DNA from: Bufo bufo
Taxonomy: Eukaryota > Chordata > Amphibia > Anura > Bufonidae
NCBI RefSeq assembly: GCF_905171765.1
Contig: NC_053390.1
Coordinates: 210,247,359 to 210,311,358, forward strand
DNA length: 64,000 nucleotides
Direction: 5' to 3'
Position numbers and translations under genes: made by a program
In this document: positions 33,963-46,438 of the stretch, piece after piece
Layout: every line of letters begins with the position of its first letter
Numbering within the stretch: position 1 is the stretch's first letter
Notes under the pieces: generated by a model
What the model saw: only the letters and a program-made list of their open reading frames with translations
What the model was told of the DNA's origin: nothing
The model's database searches: none

Positions 33963-34739
33963 ATTAACCGCGAACATAAAATAGCGGTCTAAATACTGGT
34001 CTCACTCTGACACAGTGAATGACTGACCCCTAAAAACTAGCCACAGGGAAACATTTTTAGGCAAGAACAACCATTTTTTTTTTCTAGAAATGTTTCTTTT
34101 ACTACAACTAATAAAAGTTACTTTTTCTACTAGACCCATATCCCCAATAGGGGAGTATGAAAAACTCCTCAACACAACACGTTTGTGGATTGTAAGTGTA
34201 GTTGTAAATGGCATTGCTCAGTGGCCACATTTAGTGTTTTCTGTCCCTTTGGAGACAACTGTTGAAGCACAATATAAAAAGAGTGTTTACAAGACGTAAT
34301 TGCATAAAGAGAAAATAAAGGCTTGGTTATAATGTGTTACCAAATGTGCTATAATTATTGGAGAAAAGTCTCGTACACATTGCATCAGATCCCATTTTAC
34401 ATCATTACATTTACTTTTTAATTTTTAGGAATTCTGTATTGAACTAAAAGTATATAGCTTTTTGTATATAGCATTTGCATTTGTGTATTGTTTGTACAGC
34501 AACAGTTAAAACATTTATTTCACCATGTTACATTTTCATCTGAGTGAATGAATATACAATTTCCCAGTAGTTTAGCCAAACCAGAGGTACACTTTCTTTG
34601 TATTTCATATTCACATGATTGTGTCATATACAGGGTAATCGGAGGGAGAAACAGTCGTGTAAAGTTCTGTGCAGCTGTTTTGTCTCCACTGCACAAACAT
34701 TGAAACTGACCGACATGGAGCTTTAGGGATAAACCAAAT
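33963..34739. other. Gene-free stretch
   Basis: AT-rich, with no supported feature. Small frames at 34002-34299 lie on both strands without family resemblance. Confidence 0.4.
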
Positions 34740-35345
34740 AATCAATGATTTCATTTGATGCTAGTAGAATGTAGGTTATGGCCCAGATAACCACACTGTT
34801 GATTACGTTGCCATTTGGCATTGTGCTTGCATGCAGCTGTTTGTCCATGGAAACCCATTCCATGAAGCTCAAGCACAGTTTTTGTGCTGATGTCAATGCG
34901 AGAGGAGGTTTGGAGCTCTGCAGTTATGGAGTCAGAAGAACATTGGTGAGTTGTATGCACCTCAGTGCTCAATGACCCAGCTCTGTAACTTTATATGGTC
35001 TGCCACATCATGGCTGAGTTGATGTGGTTTCAAAATTCCTCCACTTTTCAATAATACCACTCACAGTTGATTGTGGAATATCTTAGAGCGAAGATATTTC
35101 ACAAATGTCTAATTTCAATGGAGACATCTGATGACAGTACTACGCTGGAGTTCAGTGAGCTCTATAAAATGAGCCATTCTTTCACAAATGATTTTAAAGG
35201 CAGACTGCATGCCTACATACTGGATTTTATACACCTGTGGCAATGGGACTGAATGAAACACCTGAATTCAGTGATTAAAAGGTGTATATCCCAATACATT
35301 TTTCCACATAGTATTTATTGTACAGTGTCCAAATATCAGTACCAT
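34740..35345 (-). pseudogene. Tc1-like element, transposase N-terminal part
   Basis: The minus strand reads the DNA-binding region of a Tc1-like transposase: CTVSGII-type helix near 35060, then ITAELQTSSRIDISTKTVLELH and GMGFHGQTAACKHNAK near 34815-34905. Upstream (higher coordinates) lies the non-coding end with ATTTTATACACCTGTGGCAATGG and a terminal TATACTATGTGG-like repeat near 35320. The catalytic part is missing. Same family as 28640-28937, opposite strand. Confidence 0.7.
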
Positions 35346-35517
35346 GTTTAAATATTACTATACACTAACATATTTCTCCCTATAACTACTGAGCACATAT
35401 CACCAGCAGCAATGTTACCCCCTTGTGCAATGCACTTCTTGGTATTTATTAATCATATCAGTTCAATAGTCTTGGAGGGATTGTTTTTCTAGTCAGGTTC
35501 TCATGATAGGTATGTAT

Positions 35518-35583
35518 ACATTGGCATACAAAAGTTTGGGCACCCCTGATCAAAATTACTGTTACCGTGAACAGTTAAGCAAC
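35518..35583. mobile_element. Tc1/mariner terminus fragment
   Basis: TTGGCATACAAAAGTTTGGG followed by CACCCCTGATCAAAATTACT is a common vertebrate Tc1/mariner terminal repeat. It is cut off by the TTAA palindrome at 35588. Confidence 0.6.
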
Positions 35584-35587
35584 TTAA

Positions 35588-36075
35588 AGAGGACCTTTCA
35601 TTACGATAAAAAATCTAAACTAAGTATGCTGACACAGAGAGAGCGGCGCCCAGGGATCTCCCTGCACTTACTATTATCCCTGGGCGCCGCTCCGTTCTCC
35701 CGGTATAGGCTGCGGTATCTTCAGATTTTCGGCTCAACTGGGAGGAGCCTGCTCTTGTTCTCCTGGGCGTCTCCTTCTCCCAGGCTGGAGTGCTGGCCAA
35801 TCGCAGCGCTCAGCTCATAGCCTCAGAGTTTTTTTTCTCCCAGTCTATGAGCTGAGTGCTGGGATTGGCCAGCACTCCAGCCTGGGAGAAGGAGACGCCC
35901 AGGAGAACAAGAGCAGGCTCCTCCTAGTTGAGCCGAAAATCTGAAGATACCGGAGTCTATACCGGGAGAACGGAGCGGCGCCCAGGGATAATAGTAAGTG
36001 CAGGGAGATCCCTGGGTGCCGCTCTCCATGTCAGCATACTTAGTTTAGATTTTTTATTGTAATGAAAGGTCCTCT
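35588..36075. mobile_element. T2-like MITE, near-perfect 488-bp palindrome
   Basis: Arms of about 240 bp each, flanked by TTAA (35584-35587, 36076-36079). The termini are AGAGGACCTTTCATT and AATGAAAGGTCCTCT. The arms pair with few mismatches (CAGGAGAACAAGAGCAGGCT pairs with AGCCTGCTCTTGTTCTCCTG) around TCAGAGTTTTTTTTCTCC. The reading frames seen here are shadows of the palindrome. Confidence 0.9.
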
Positions 36076-36441
36076 TTAACCACCTCCGGACCGCCTAACG
36101 CAGGATCGCGTTCCGGAGGTGGCAGCGCTGCGCACAGTCACGCATATACGCGTCATCTCGCGAGACGCGAGATTTCCTGTGAACGCGCGCACACAGGCGC
36201 GCGCGCTCACAGGAACGGAAGGTAAGAGAGTTGATCTCCAGCCTGCCAGCGGCGATCGTTCGCTGGCAGGCTGGAGATGTGTTTTTTTTAACCCCTAACA
36301 GGTATATTAGACGCTGTTTTGATAACAGCGTCTAATATACCTGCTACCTGGTCCTCTGGTGGTCCCCTTTGTTTGGATCGACCACCAGAGGACACAGGTA
36401 GCTCAGTAAAGTAGCACCAAGCACCACTACACTACACTACA

Positions 36442-36460
36442 CCCCCCCCCCCCCCCCCCG
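36442..36460. repeat. Poly-C run
   Basis: About 19 consecutive C residues after ACTACACTACA, a likely site of length variation and sequencing error. Confidence 0.9.
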
Positions 36461-36574
36461 TCACTTATTAACCCCTTATTAGCCCCTGATCACCCTAATC
36501 ACCCCTGATCACCCCATATAGACTCCCTGATCACCCCCCTGTCATTGATTACCCCCCTGTCATTGATCAACCCC

Positions 36575-38035
36575 CTGTAAAGCTCCATTCAGACGTCCGC
36601 ATGATTTTTACGGATCCACTGATAGATGGATCGGATCCGCAAAACGCATCCGGACGTCTGAATGAAGCCTTACAGGGGCGTGATCAATGACTGTGGTGAT
36701 CACCCCATATAGACTCCCTGATCACCCCCCTGTCATTGATTACCCCCCTGTCATTGATTACCCCCCTGTAAAGCTCCATTCAGATGTCCGCATGATTTTT
36801 ACGGATGCACTGATACATGGATCGGATCCGCAAAACGCATCCGGTCGTCTGAATGAAGCCTTACAGGGGCATGATCAATGACTGTGGTGATCACCCCCCT
36901 GTCATTGATTACCCCCCTGTAAAGCTCCATTCCGATGTCCGCATGAATTTTACGGATGCACTGATAGATGGATCGGATCCGCAAAACGCATCCGGACGTC
37001 TGAATGAAGCCTTACAGGGGCATGATCAATGACTGTGGTGATCACCCCATATAGACTCCCTGATCACCCCCCTGTCATTGATTACCCCCCTGTCATTGAT
37101 TACCCCCCTGTAAAGCTCCATTCAGATGTCCGCATGATTTTTACGGATGCACTGATAGATGGATCGGATCCGCAAAACGCATCCGGACGTCTGAATGAAG
37201 CCTTACAGGGGCATGATCAATGACTGTGGTGATCACCCCATATAGACTCCCTGATCACCCCCCTGTAAAGCTCCATTCAGATGTCCGCATGATTTTTACG
37301 GATGCACTGATACATGGATCGGATCCGCAAAACGCATCCGGTCGTCTGAATGAAGCCTTACAGGGGCATGATCAATGACTGTGGTGATCACCCCCCTGTC
37401 ATTGATTACCCCCCTGTAAAGCTCCATTCAGATGTCCGCATGATTTTTACGGATGCACTGATAGATGGATCCGATCCGCAAAACGCATCCGGACGTCTGA
37501 ATGAAGCCTTACAGGGGCATGATCAATGACTGTGGTGATCACCCCATATAGACTCCCTGATCACCCCCCTGTCATTGATCACCCCCCTGTCATTGATTAC
37601 CCCCCTGTAAAGCTCCATTCAGATGTCCGCATGATTTTTACGGATGCACTGATAGATGGATCGGATCCGCAAAACGCATCCGGACGTCTGAATGAAGCCT
37701 TACAGGGGCATGATCAATGACTGTGGTGATCACCCCATATAGACTCCCTGATCACCCCCCTGTCATTGATCACCCCCCTGTCATTGATTACCCCCCTGTA
37801 AAGCTCCATTCAGATGTCCGCATGATTTTTACGGATGCACTGATAGATGGATCGGATCCGCAAAACGCATCCGGACGTCTGAATGAAGCCTTACACGGGC
37901 GTGATCAATGACTGTGGTTATCACCCCATATAGACTCCCTGATCACCCCCCTGTCATTGATCACCCCCCTGTCATTGATCACCCCCCTGTCATTGATCAC
38001 CCCCCTGTCATTTATCACCCCTCTGTAAGGCTCCA
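36575..38035. repeat. Tandem array with alternating 191- and about 151-bp units
   Basis: AGCTCCATTC starts at 36581, 36772, 36923, 37114, 37269, 37420, 37611 and 37802, giving steps of 191, 151, 191, 155, 151, 191 and 191. Short units lack one or two CCCCCCTGTCATTGATTA sub-repeats. Each unit carries a stem, CATTCAGACGTCCG with CGGACGTCTGAATG, around CGGATCGGATCCG-type sequence. The recurring 64-codon frames are artefacts. Confidence 0.92.
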
Positions 38036-38054
38036 TTCAGATATTTTTTTGGCC

Positions 38055-40740
38055 CAAGTTAGCGGAATTTTTTTTTTTTTTTCTTACAAAGTCTCATATT
38101 CCACTAACTTGTGTCAAAAAATAAAATCTCACATGAACTCACCATACCCCTCACGGAATCCAAATGCGTAAAATTTTTTAGACATTTATATTCCAGACTT
38201 CTTCTCACGCTTTAGGGCCCCTAGAATGCCAGGGCAGTATAAATACCCCACATGTGACCCCATTTCGGAAAGAAGACACCCCCAGGTATTCCGTGAGGGG
38301 CATATTGAGTCCATGAAAGATTGAAATTTTTGTCCCAAGTTAGCGGAACGGGAGACTTTGTGAGAAAAAAATTTAAAATATCAATTTCCGCTAACTTGTG
38401 CCAAAAAAAAAAAATTTCTATGAACTCGCCATGCCCCTCATTGAATACCTTGGGGTGTCTTCTTTCCAAAATGGGGTCACATGTGGGGTATTTATACTGC
38501 CCTGGAATTCTAGGGGCCCCAAAGCGTGAGAAGAAGTCTGGTATCCAAATGTCTAAAAATGCCCTCCTAAAAGGAATTTGGGCACCTTTGCGCATCTAGG
38601 CTGCAAAAAAGTGTCACACATCTGGTATCGCCGTACTCAGGAGAAGTTGGGGAATGTGTTTTGGGGTGTCATTTTACATATACCCATGCTGGGTGAGAGA
38701 AATATCTTGGTCAAATGCCAACTTTGTATAAAAAAATGGGAAAAGTTGTCTTTTGCCAAGATATTTCTCTCACCCAGCATGGGCATATGTAAAATGACAC
38801 CCCAAAACACATTCCCCAACTTCTCCTGAATACGGCGATACCACATGTGTGACACTTTTTTGCAGCCTAGGTGGGCAAAGGGCCCCATATTCCAAAGAGC
38901 ACCTTTAGGATTTCACAGGTCATTTACCTACTTACCACACATTAGGGCCCCTGGAAAATGCCAGGGCAGTATAACTACCCCACAAGTGACCCCATTTTGG
39001 AAAGAAGACACCCCAAGGTATTCTGTGAGGGGCATGGCGAGTTCCTAGAATTTTTTATTTTTTGTCACAAGTTAGTGGAAAATGCATGTTTATATTTTTT
39101 ATTTTTTTTTATTTCATACAAAGACTCATATTCCACTAACTTGTGACAAAAAATAAAAACTTCCATGAACTCACTTTGCCCATCAGCGAATACCTTGGGG
39201 TCTCTTCTTTCCAAAATGGGGTCACTTGTGGGGTAGTTATACTGCCCTGGCATTCTAGGGGCCCAAATGTGTGGTAAGGAGTTTGAAATCAAATTCTGTA
39301 AAAAATGACCTGTGAAATCCGAAAGGTGCTCTTTTGAATATGGGCCCCTTTGCCCACCTCGGCTGCAAAAAAGTGTCACACATCTGGTATCTCCGTAATC
39401 GGGAGAAGTTGGGGAATGTGTTTTGGGGTGTCATTTTACATATACCCATGCTGGGTGAGAGAAATATCTTGGCAAAAGACAACTTTTCCCATTTTTTTAT
39501 ACAAAGTTGGCATTTGACCAAGATATTTATCTCACCCAGCATGGGTATATGTAAAAAGACACCCCAAAACACATTCCTCAACTTCTCCTGAATACAGAGA
39601 TACCAGATGTGTGACACTTTTTTGCAGCCTAGGTGGGCAAAGGGGCCCACATTCCAAAGAGCACCTTTCGGATTTCACAGGTCATTTACCTACTTACCAC
39701 ACATTTGGGCCCCTAGAATGCCAGGGCAGTATAACTACCCCACAAGTGACCCTATTTTGGAAAGAAGAGACCCCAAGGTATTCGCTGATGGGCATAGTGA
39801 GTTCATGGAAGTTTTTATTTTTTGTCACAAGTTTGTGGAATATGAGACTTTGTATGAAAAAAAAAAAAAAAAAAAAAAATCATCATTTTCCACTAACTTG
39901 TGACAAAAAATAAAAAATTCTAGGAACTCGCCATGCCCCTCACGGAATACCTTGGGGTGTCTTCTTTCCAAAATGGGGTCACTTGTGGGGTAGTTATACT
40001 GCCCTGGTATTCTAGGGGCCCAAATGTGTGGTAAGGAGTTTGAAATCAAATTCAGGAAAAAATGAGGAGTGAAATCCGAAAGGTGCTCTTTGGAATATGG
40101 GCCCCTTTGCCCACCTAGGCTGCAAAAAAGTGTCACACATCTGGTATCCCCGTACTCAGGAGAAGTTGAGGAATGTGTTTTGGGGTGTCTTTTTACATAT
40201 ACCCATGCTGGGTGAGATAAATATCTTGGTCAAATGACAACTTTGTATAAAAAAATGGGAAAAGTTGTCTTTTGCCAAGATATTTCTCTCACCCAGCATG
40301 GGTATATATAAAATGACACCCCAAAACACATTCCCCACCTTCTCCTGAGTACGGAGATACCAGATGTGTGACACTTTTTTGCAGCCTAGGTGGGCAAAGG
40401 GGCCCATATTCCAAAGAGCACCTTTCGGATTTCACAGGTCATTTTTTACAGAATTTGATTTCAAACTCCTTACCACACATTTGGGCCCCTAGAATGCCAG
40501 GGCAGTATAACTACCCCACAAGTGACCCCATTTTGGAAAGAAGAGACCCCAAGGTATTCGCTGATGGGCATAGTGAGTTCATAGAACTTTTTATTTTTTG
40601 TCACAAGTTAGTGGAATATGAGACTTTGTAAGAAAAAAAAAAAAAAAAAAAAAATCATCATTTTCCGCTAACTTGTGACAAAAAATAAAAAGTTCTATGA
40701 ACTCACTATGCCCATCAGCGAATACCTTAGGGTGTGTACT
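38055..40740. repeat. Alternating inverted-repeat blocks, about 750-bp period
   Basis: Two palindromes alternate. One has CCAAGATATTTCTCTCACCC against GGGTGAGAGAAATATCTTGG (38640-38835, 39415-39590, 40170-40345). The other has CCACTAACTTGTGACAAAAA against TTTTTGTCACAAGTTAGTGG around A/T runs (39060-39160, 39825-39920, 40600-40690). Between them lies CTACCCCACAAGTGACCCCA in both orientations. Reading frames on both strands derive from this symmetry. Confidence 0.88.
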
Positions 40741-41256
40741 TTCAGAAATGGGGTCATTTGTGGGGTGTTTGTACTGTCTGGGCATTGTAGAACCTCAGGA
40801 AACATGACAGGTGCTCAGAAAGTCAGAGCTGCTTCAAAAAGCGGAAATTCACATTTTTGTACCATAGTTTGTAAACGCTATAACTTTTACCCAAACCATT
40901 TTTTTTTTACCCAAACATTTTTTTTTTATCAAAGACATGTAGAACTATAAATTTAGAGCAAAATTTCTATATGGATGTCGTTTTTTTTTGCAAAATTTTA
41001 CAACTAAAAGTGAAAAATGTCATTTTTTTGCAAAAAAATCGTTAAATTTCGATTAATAACAAAAAAAGTAAAAATGTCAGCAGCAATGAAATACCACCAA
41101 ATGAAAGCTCTATTAGTGAGAAGAAAAGGAGGTAAAATTCATTTGGGTGGTAAGTTGCATGACCGAGCAATAAACGGTGAAAGTAGTGTAGGTCAGAAGT
41201 GTAAAAAGTGGCCTGGTCTTTCAGGGTGTTTAAGCACTGGGGGCTGAGGTGGTTAA

Positions 41257-41363
41257 AGATGAAATTATCACAGGAGCGTCACTGCCTTCTCAAAACAGCT
41301 AATTGGCAGGGGTCCCGGGTGTTGGACCCACACCGATCAGTTAAAAAATCATGGAAAACCCCT
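41257..41363. mobile_element. T2-like remnant
   Basis: Begins AGATGAAATTATCACAG after TTAA and ends GGAAAACCCCT before TTTA. It contains CCGGGTGTTGGACCCACACC. Diverged short copy. Confidence 0.45.
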
Positions 41364-41672
41364 TTTATGTTTCAATAATTTTTACTGAAGAAATTATTAG
41401 CTTACAAACAGTGAATGTGACATTACAAAGCAGACAAACATAGATCCAAAAGTACAGTACAATGTAACAACGTGTCTGCCTACCAGGTACACAGATTTGA
41501 AGGGTCCAGTGAAGTTTGAATGTAATCACTAGACCAAAGTCTTGGTATCCTAATAAGGTTGACGTGAGACCACAGTGAGAAGGAAACTATGGGAAGCGTT
41601 AGCCATGGCCAGTGCCCACAGGGCCGCGACCTCCCACTCCACTGATGAAATCGTGTCTATACAACACGGTGT
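41364..41672. other. Gene-free stretch
   Basis: No supported feature. It may be an unclassified element, since CCACTGATGAAATCGTGTCT and the preceding GC-rich part differ in composition from the neighbours. Confidence 0.3.
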
Positions 41673-42338
41673 TGTCATGACCGGCGTGCCGATCACATAC
41701 GTGACGCAAAGGGAGGGAAATGGGAAGGCCCTGTCCAAGGGAGAGGGAAAGGTGGTGACCCCTAACTTACCTTGAGGCTGGCACCTGACTGCCCTGACGT
41801 CCCTAGACGGGTTTCTCACCCGTACGCCGATCACGTTCCTAAACCCTGGCTTTCCCTGAGATGAGCCCTACGTAGTGAATAGGGCGGTGGGAACACTAGT
41901 CCGCACCACTAACACTAAAGGAAAACACCAAGGAGAGGACAGACAATACAGGCAAACATATAATCCCAGGTGGGCGACAACAGCGGGCAACAAAAGCCCA
42001 ACAGGGATCCGGAGGGTAACGCTCTGGAACAACAACCAGGAATCACAGCTACACAGGTCCAGTGGGTCAGTATAGAAGTCCAGGCAGGAAGCTCTATATC
42101 TGGCAACCAGAGAAGTGGGAAAGGGGAATATAAGGAGGTTGGGATTGCTGGACAAGAAACAGCTGAGGAGGAGAAGCTACGGATCCCTGAGTGAGCCAAA
42201 AAGGGTTGCAAGGCAAACCCAGAAAGCTACCATTAAGAATCAGCACTATCTTTATACATAGAGCGCGCAGCCACCCGCGGCGACTTCCTGACCCTGGGTA
42301 TAACGGAGTCAGGCGTGGCTCTTGACACCCTCGTGACA
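41673..42338 (-). repeat. 3' LTR of chromovirus copy 2
   Basis: 666 bp. The minus-strand start TGTCACGAGG lies at 42338 and the end GGTCATGACA at 41673. The 5' LTR is 645 bp, with small indels between the two. Confidence 0.92.
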
Positions 42339-44326
42339 GTACCCCCCTCTCTACGAGGGGCCTCCGGACACTCAGGACTAGGTCTCTCAGGATGATAGGC
42401 ATGAAAAGCCCGAACTAACCTGTCGGCGTTTACCTCAGACGCTGGAACCCACATTATTTCCTCGGGACCGTAACCCCTCCAATGCACCAGATATTGAAGA
42501 GAGCGGCGGACCCGACGAGAATCAACAATTTTGGATATTTGAAACTCTAGATTACCATCCACAACAACAGGAGGGGGCGGCAGCGGTGACGGTTCTAGAG
42601 GTGGAACATACTTCTTGAGTAACGACTTATGGAAGACGTTATGGATTTTAAAAGTCTGAGGTAGCTCCAGGCGAAAAGCCACGGGGTTAATGATGGCTAC
42701 TATTTTGTAAGGGCCAATGAACCTAGGACCCAGTTTCCAAGAGGGAACCTTTAATTTAATATTCCTAGTAGATAACCACACATAGTCATTCACTCCTAGG
42801 TCCGGACCTGGCGTCCGTCTCTTATCAGCCATGCATTTATATTTACCTCCCATATTTTTCAAGTTAGCTTGCACCTTCTGCCATACAGATGAAAGAGATG
42901 ACGAAAACCGTTCCTCTTCAGGAACCCCATAAGACCCCCCCTCTTTGAAAGTACAGAATTGGGGATGAAAACCATATGCACCAAGAAATGGTGACTTGCC
43001 AGTGGATTCCTGACGGCGATTATTTATGGCAAACTCGGCTAACGGTAAATATGATGACCACACCTCCTGGTTCTCAGACACAAAACACCTTAGATATGTC
43101 TCAAGGTTTTGGTTGGTACGCTCAGTCTGTCCATTCGACTGAGGATGGAAAGCCGAGGAAAAGGACAAGTGTACCCCCAAACGGGAACAAAAAGCTTTCC
43201 AAAACTTAGAAATAAACTGGGTTCCCCGATCCGAAACAACATCGGAAGGGACCCCGTGAAGCTTCACGATTTCACTGACGAATACCTGAGCAAGAGTCTT
43301 AGCATTAGGTAGTGCGGGTAACGCAATGAAGTGTACTATTTTACTAAACCTGTCTACTACTACCAAGATAACTGTTTTACCCGCAGACAAAGGTAAGTCA
43401 GTGATAAAATCCATTGACAGATGTGTCCATGGCCTATTGGGAATGACAAGTGGCAATAAAGACCCTGCAGGACGTGTATGAGAGACTTTCGCGCGTGCAC
43501 AAGTAGAACAAGTAGACACAAAATCCATTACATCCTGACGCAACCTTGGCCACCAAAAACGACGAGACAATAGCTCCAAGGTTGCTTTACTACCCGGGTG
43601 CCCAGCAAGTGCTGAATTATGATGTTCCTTTAATAATTCGAGACGCAGGTTTAATGGTACAAACAATTTCTCTGAGGGGCAAGAGACCGGGGCGTCCCCC
43701 TGGGCCTCTAACACCTTCCCCTCCAGAACAGAGTGTACAGCAGAGACTACCACTCCTCTTTGTAGAATGGGTACCGGATCACTCACATTACCCCCTCCAG
43801 GGAAACTACGAGATAATGCATTCGCCTTAGTATTTTTTGCCCCAGGACGATAGGTAATAAAAAAGTTAAACCTGGTAAAAAATAGCGACCACCTAGCTTG
43901 TCTAGGGGTGAGATGCTTAGCTGATTCAAGGTACAGAAGGTTTTTGTGGTCTGTAATCACCGTGACGGGGTGGACTGCCCCCTCTAAAAAGTGACGCCAT
44001 TCTTCAAACGCTAGTTTAATAGCCAATAGTTCCCTATTGCCAATATCATAGTTATCATAGTTCTTCTCCGCTGCAGATAGTTTTTTAGAAAAGAAAGCAC
44101 AAGGACGCCATTTGCCAGGAGACGGACCCTGAGACAGTACAGCCCCCACTCCCACCTCTGACGCATCTACTTCAACAATAAAAGGCTGGGAGACATCAGG
44201 TTGGATTAGTACAGGTGCCGAGGTAAACCTCTCTTTTAGAGAGGAAAAAGCAATTTTAGCGGCGTCAGACCATTTAGAAAAATCAGTCCCCTTCCTAGTC
44301 ATGTCAGTAAGGGGTTTGACAATCAC
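42233..44326 (-). pseudogene. Chromovirus copy 2 pol: RNase H, integrase, chromodomain
   Basis: An open 697-codon stretch, the longest in the window. It begins just after a 1-base deletion in a T run at about 44330. It includes the end of the reverse transcriptase connection, a full RNase H (VEVDASEVGVGAVLSQ, CAFFSKKLSAAEKNY, TDHKNLLYLES), integrase zinc domain and DDE motifs (MDFITDLP, SDRGTQF, HPQSNGQTERTNQ), the GPY/F module and a chromodomain with LVHWRGYGPEE. A three-residue direct duplication (NYDNYD) lies in RNase H. The C-terminus overlaps the 3' LTR by about 105 bases. This half looks intact; what is broken lies upstream. Confidence 0.95.
42339..42352 (-). promoter_or_regulatory. Polypurine tract, chromovirus copy 2
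   Basis: Minus strand AGAGAGGGGGGTAC immediately precedes the 3' LTR. Confidence 0.75.
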
Positions 44327-45640
44327 CGAATAATTTTAATGAACTTTCTATAGAAATTTGCGAAGCCCAAAAACCGTTGCAGTGCTTTGAGGTTCTCAGG
44401 AAGATCCCAATCTAAAATTGCCTGGACCTTCCCAGAATCCATACAGAAACCTGAAGCAGATAATAAATAACCTAGGAACTGTATTTCCTGAATGGCGAAG
44501 ACACACTTTTCAATTTTCGCATATAATTTATTCGTCCGTAGGACCTGCAGTACCTGTCTGACATGCACCTCATGTGTTTTCAGATCAGACGAATAAATTA
44601 AAATATCATCTAGGTATATCACCACAAACCTGCCGATAAGATGACTAAAAATGTCATTAACGAAATGTTGGAAGACAGCAGGAGCATTGGTCAGACCGAA
44701 AGGCATGACTAGATTTTCATAATGCCCCTCAGGGGTGTTAAAAGCTGTCTTCCACTCATCCCCTTCCTTGATACGAATCAGATTGTAGGCCCCCCTAAGA
44801 TTAAGTTTGGTTTAGTTCGCGGAAATCTAGGCAAGGACGCAGGCCCCCATCTTTCTTTTTAACGAAGAAAAACCCTGCAGCCACGGGTGAAGAAGAGGGT
44901 CTGATGTGTCCCTTAGCCAAGCTCTCGGAGATATAATCTTTCATGGCTTGTCTCTAGGGACCCGAAAGATTATATAACCTGGTCTTGGGTAATTTTGTAC
45001 CGGGAATCAGGTTAACCGGGCAATCATAAGGACGGTAAGGTGGTAACTTCTGGAAACCCTTTTCAGAAAAAACGTCCTCAAAGTCCGAGACAAATGTAGG
45101 TAGAGTAGCTATGGAAGCAACTAAGCAATTGCTATTTAAGCAATTTTCTCTGCAATGCTCACTCCACTCCAATATCTCCCTGGCCTGCCAATCCACCACT
45201 GGATTGTGCGCTACCAACCAGGGAAGACCCAATACCACAGGAGTGGGAAGCCCCTCCAGAACATAACATGAAAGACACTCGTTATGGTGGTCCCCTATCC
45301 GAAGGTGTAAGTTATGGACAATGTGAGTGAGGTTTCTCTGAGACAGAGGAGCAGAATCAATAGCGAATATGGGAATAGGTCTCTGTAGCGGACAGAGAGA
45401 CAAACCCATAGTGCGGGCAAAATGGGCATCTATCAAATTTACCCCTGCTCCACTGTCTAGAAAGAAAGAAATAGTCTCCTTCTTAACACCAGAAACAACA
45501 GCTGCTGGCAACACAAATTGAGATGTATGAATGGAGGAAACGTATATCCCCCGGCTGACATCCTCCACATAGCCTGGGGTTAGTAGTTCCGATGGTCTTT
45601 TGTTTTTTAGAAAGGAAGGACAGACATTAATGAAATGACC
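44323..45640 (-). pseudogene. Chromovirus copy 2 pol: protease and damaged reverse transcriptase
   Basis: The protease motif FFLDSGAGVNLID is present near 45440. A GAG-to-TAG change at about 44954-44956 stops the frame after YNLSGP. Further on, 80 bases present in copy 1 between AAGTTTGG and TTTAG (plus strand, near 44810) are missing, deleting the QIAIRDPYPLP region and shifting the frame. The piece 44323-44706 still shows MPFGLTNAP and the catalytic YLDDILIYS. Confidence 0.93.
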
Positions 45641-46438
45641 CCTCCCCCCACAGAAAAAACAAACCCCCTGTCTACGGCGAGCCTCAGGAGGACGGACCTG
45701 ACGAGTAGTTCCTCTTAGGTGCATAGGCTCGTCTAGGTCCGTACAGACTAACTGCTGCTTCGGAGGGGTTACCAATTGCTCAGGATTTTTCAATCTGTCC
45801 CTAAGACGTCTATCTATTCTGATAGAAAGGGACATAACAGCATCAAGGGAAAAGGGGGTCTCATACAGCGCAAGCGCATTCTTAACCCTTTCGGATAACC
45901 CATAGCAGAACTGACTCCTGAGAGCCGGGTCGTTCCACTGGGTATCCGTAGCCCACCTACGAAACTCTGAGCAATACTCCTCTGCTGGCCGCTCTCCCTG
46001 TAGGAGTCTCCGTAATTTCGACTCAGCCAGGGCGACTCGGTCAGGGTCATCATATATGAGACCCAAGGCCCCAAAAAATTCATCCACTGACCGGAGAGCC
46101 TGGGAATCAGTGGGTAAAGAGAACGCCTAGGATTGCGGGTCCCCCTGAAGCAGGGAAGTAACAATCCCCACCCGCTGTTCCTCATTACCAGAGGAGTGCG
46201 GGCGCAACTTAAAATATAACTTACAGGCCTCACGGAACGTCACAAATTTGTCCCTTCCCCCAGAAAATCTGTCAGGAAGAACAACCTTGGGTTTCGCAGC
46301 AACCTGGTTACCTATAGCAACCGCTGGGCTTGCGGTCTGCTGCAATTGCTGCTGTTGCTGGAGGACCGACGCCTTCAATCCTGCCACCTCCATAGACAGG
46401 CCTTGAAGTTGTCTTGTCAAAGCAGCAATAGGATCCAT
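45641..46438 (-). pseudogene. Chromovirus copy 2 gag with zinc knuckle
   Basis: ATG at 46438, Q-rich N-terminus, VVLPDRFSGGRDKF core, interrupted by TAG at about 46124 where copy 1 has tryptophan. The frame then continues as one open stretch through the zinc knuckle CFFCGGRGHFINVC directly into protease. This shows that Gag and Pol are one continuous frame in this family, without a frameshift signal. Confidence 0.92.

Larger units (their letters stand above)
36080..41252. mobile_element. Giant TTAA foldback element 2 (5.2 kb)
   Basis: The termini CCACCTCCGG and GGGCTGAGGTGG are flanked by TTAA (36076-36079, 41253-41256). The interior consists of GC-rich hairpins (36090-36400), a 191/151-bp tandem array (36575-38035) and alternating inverted repeats (38055-40740). 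No transposase motif was found. It starts at the TTAA that ends the preceding palindrome. Confidence 0.75.

Noticed and set aside
36575..38035. CRISPR-like array
   Set aside because: Units are contiguous near-identical repeats without unique spacers, in a eukaryotic repeat context.
36687..38171. Five nearly identical 64-codon frames starting MTVVITPYRL
   Set aside because: They are copies of the 191-bp array. The unit is not a multiple of three and the frames do not continue from unit to unit.
38221..40631. Many 80-130 codon frames on both strands
   Set aside because: Mirror images produced by the alternating palindromes. The same peptides appear on both strands.
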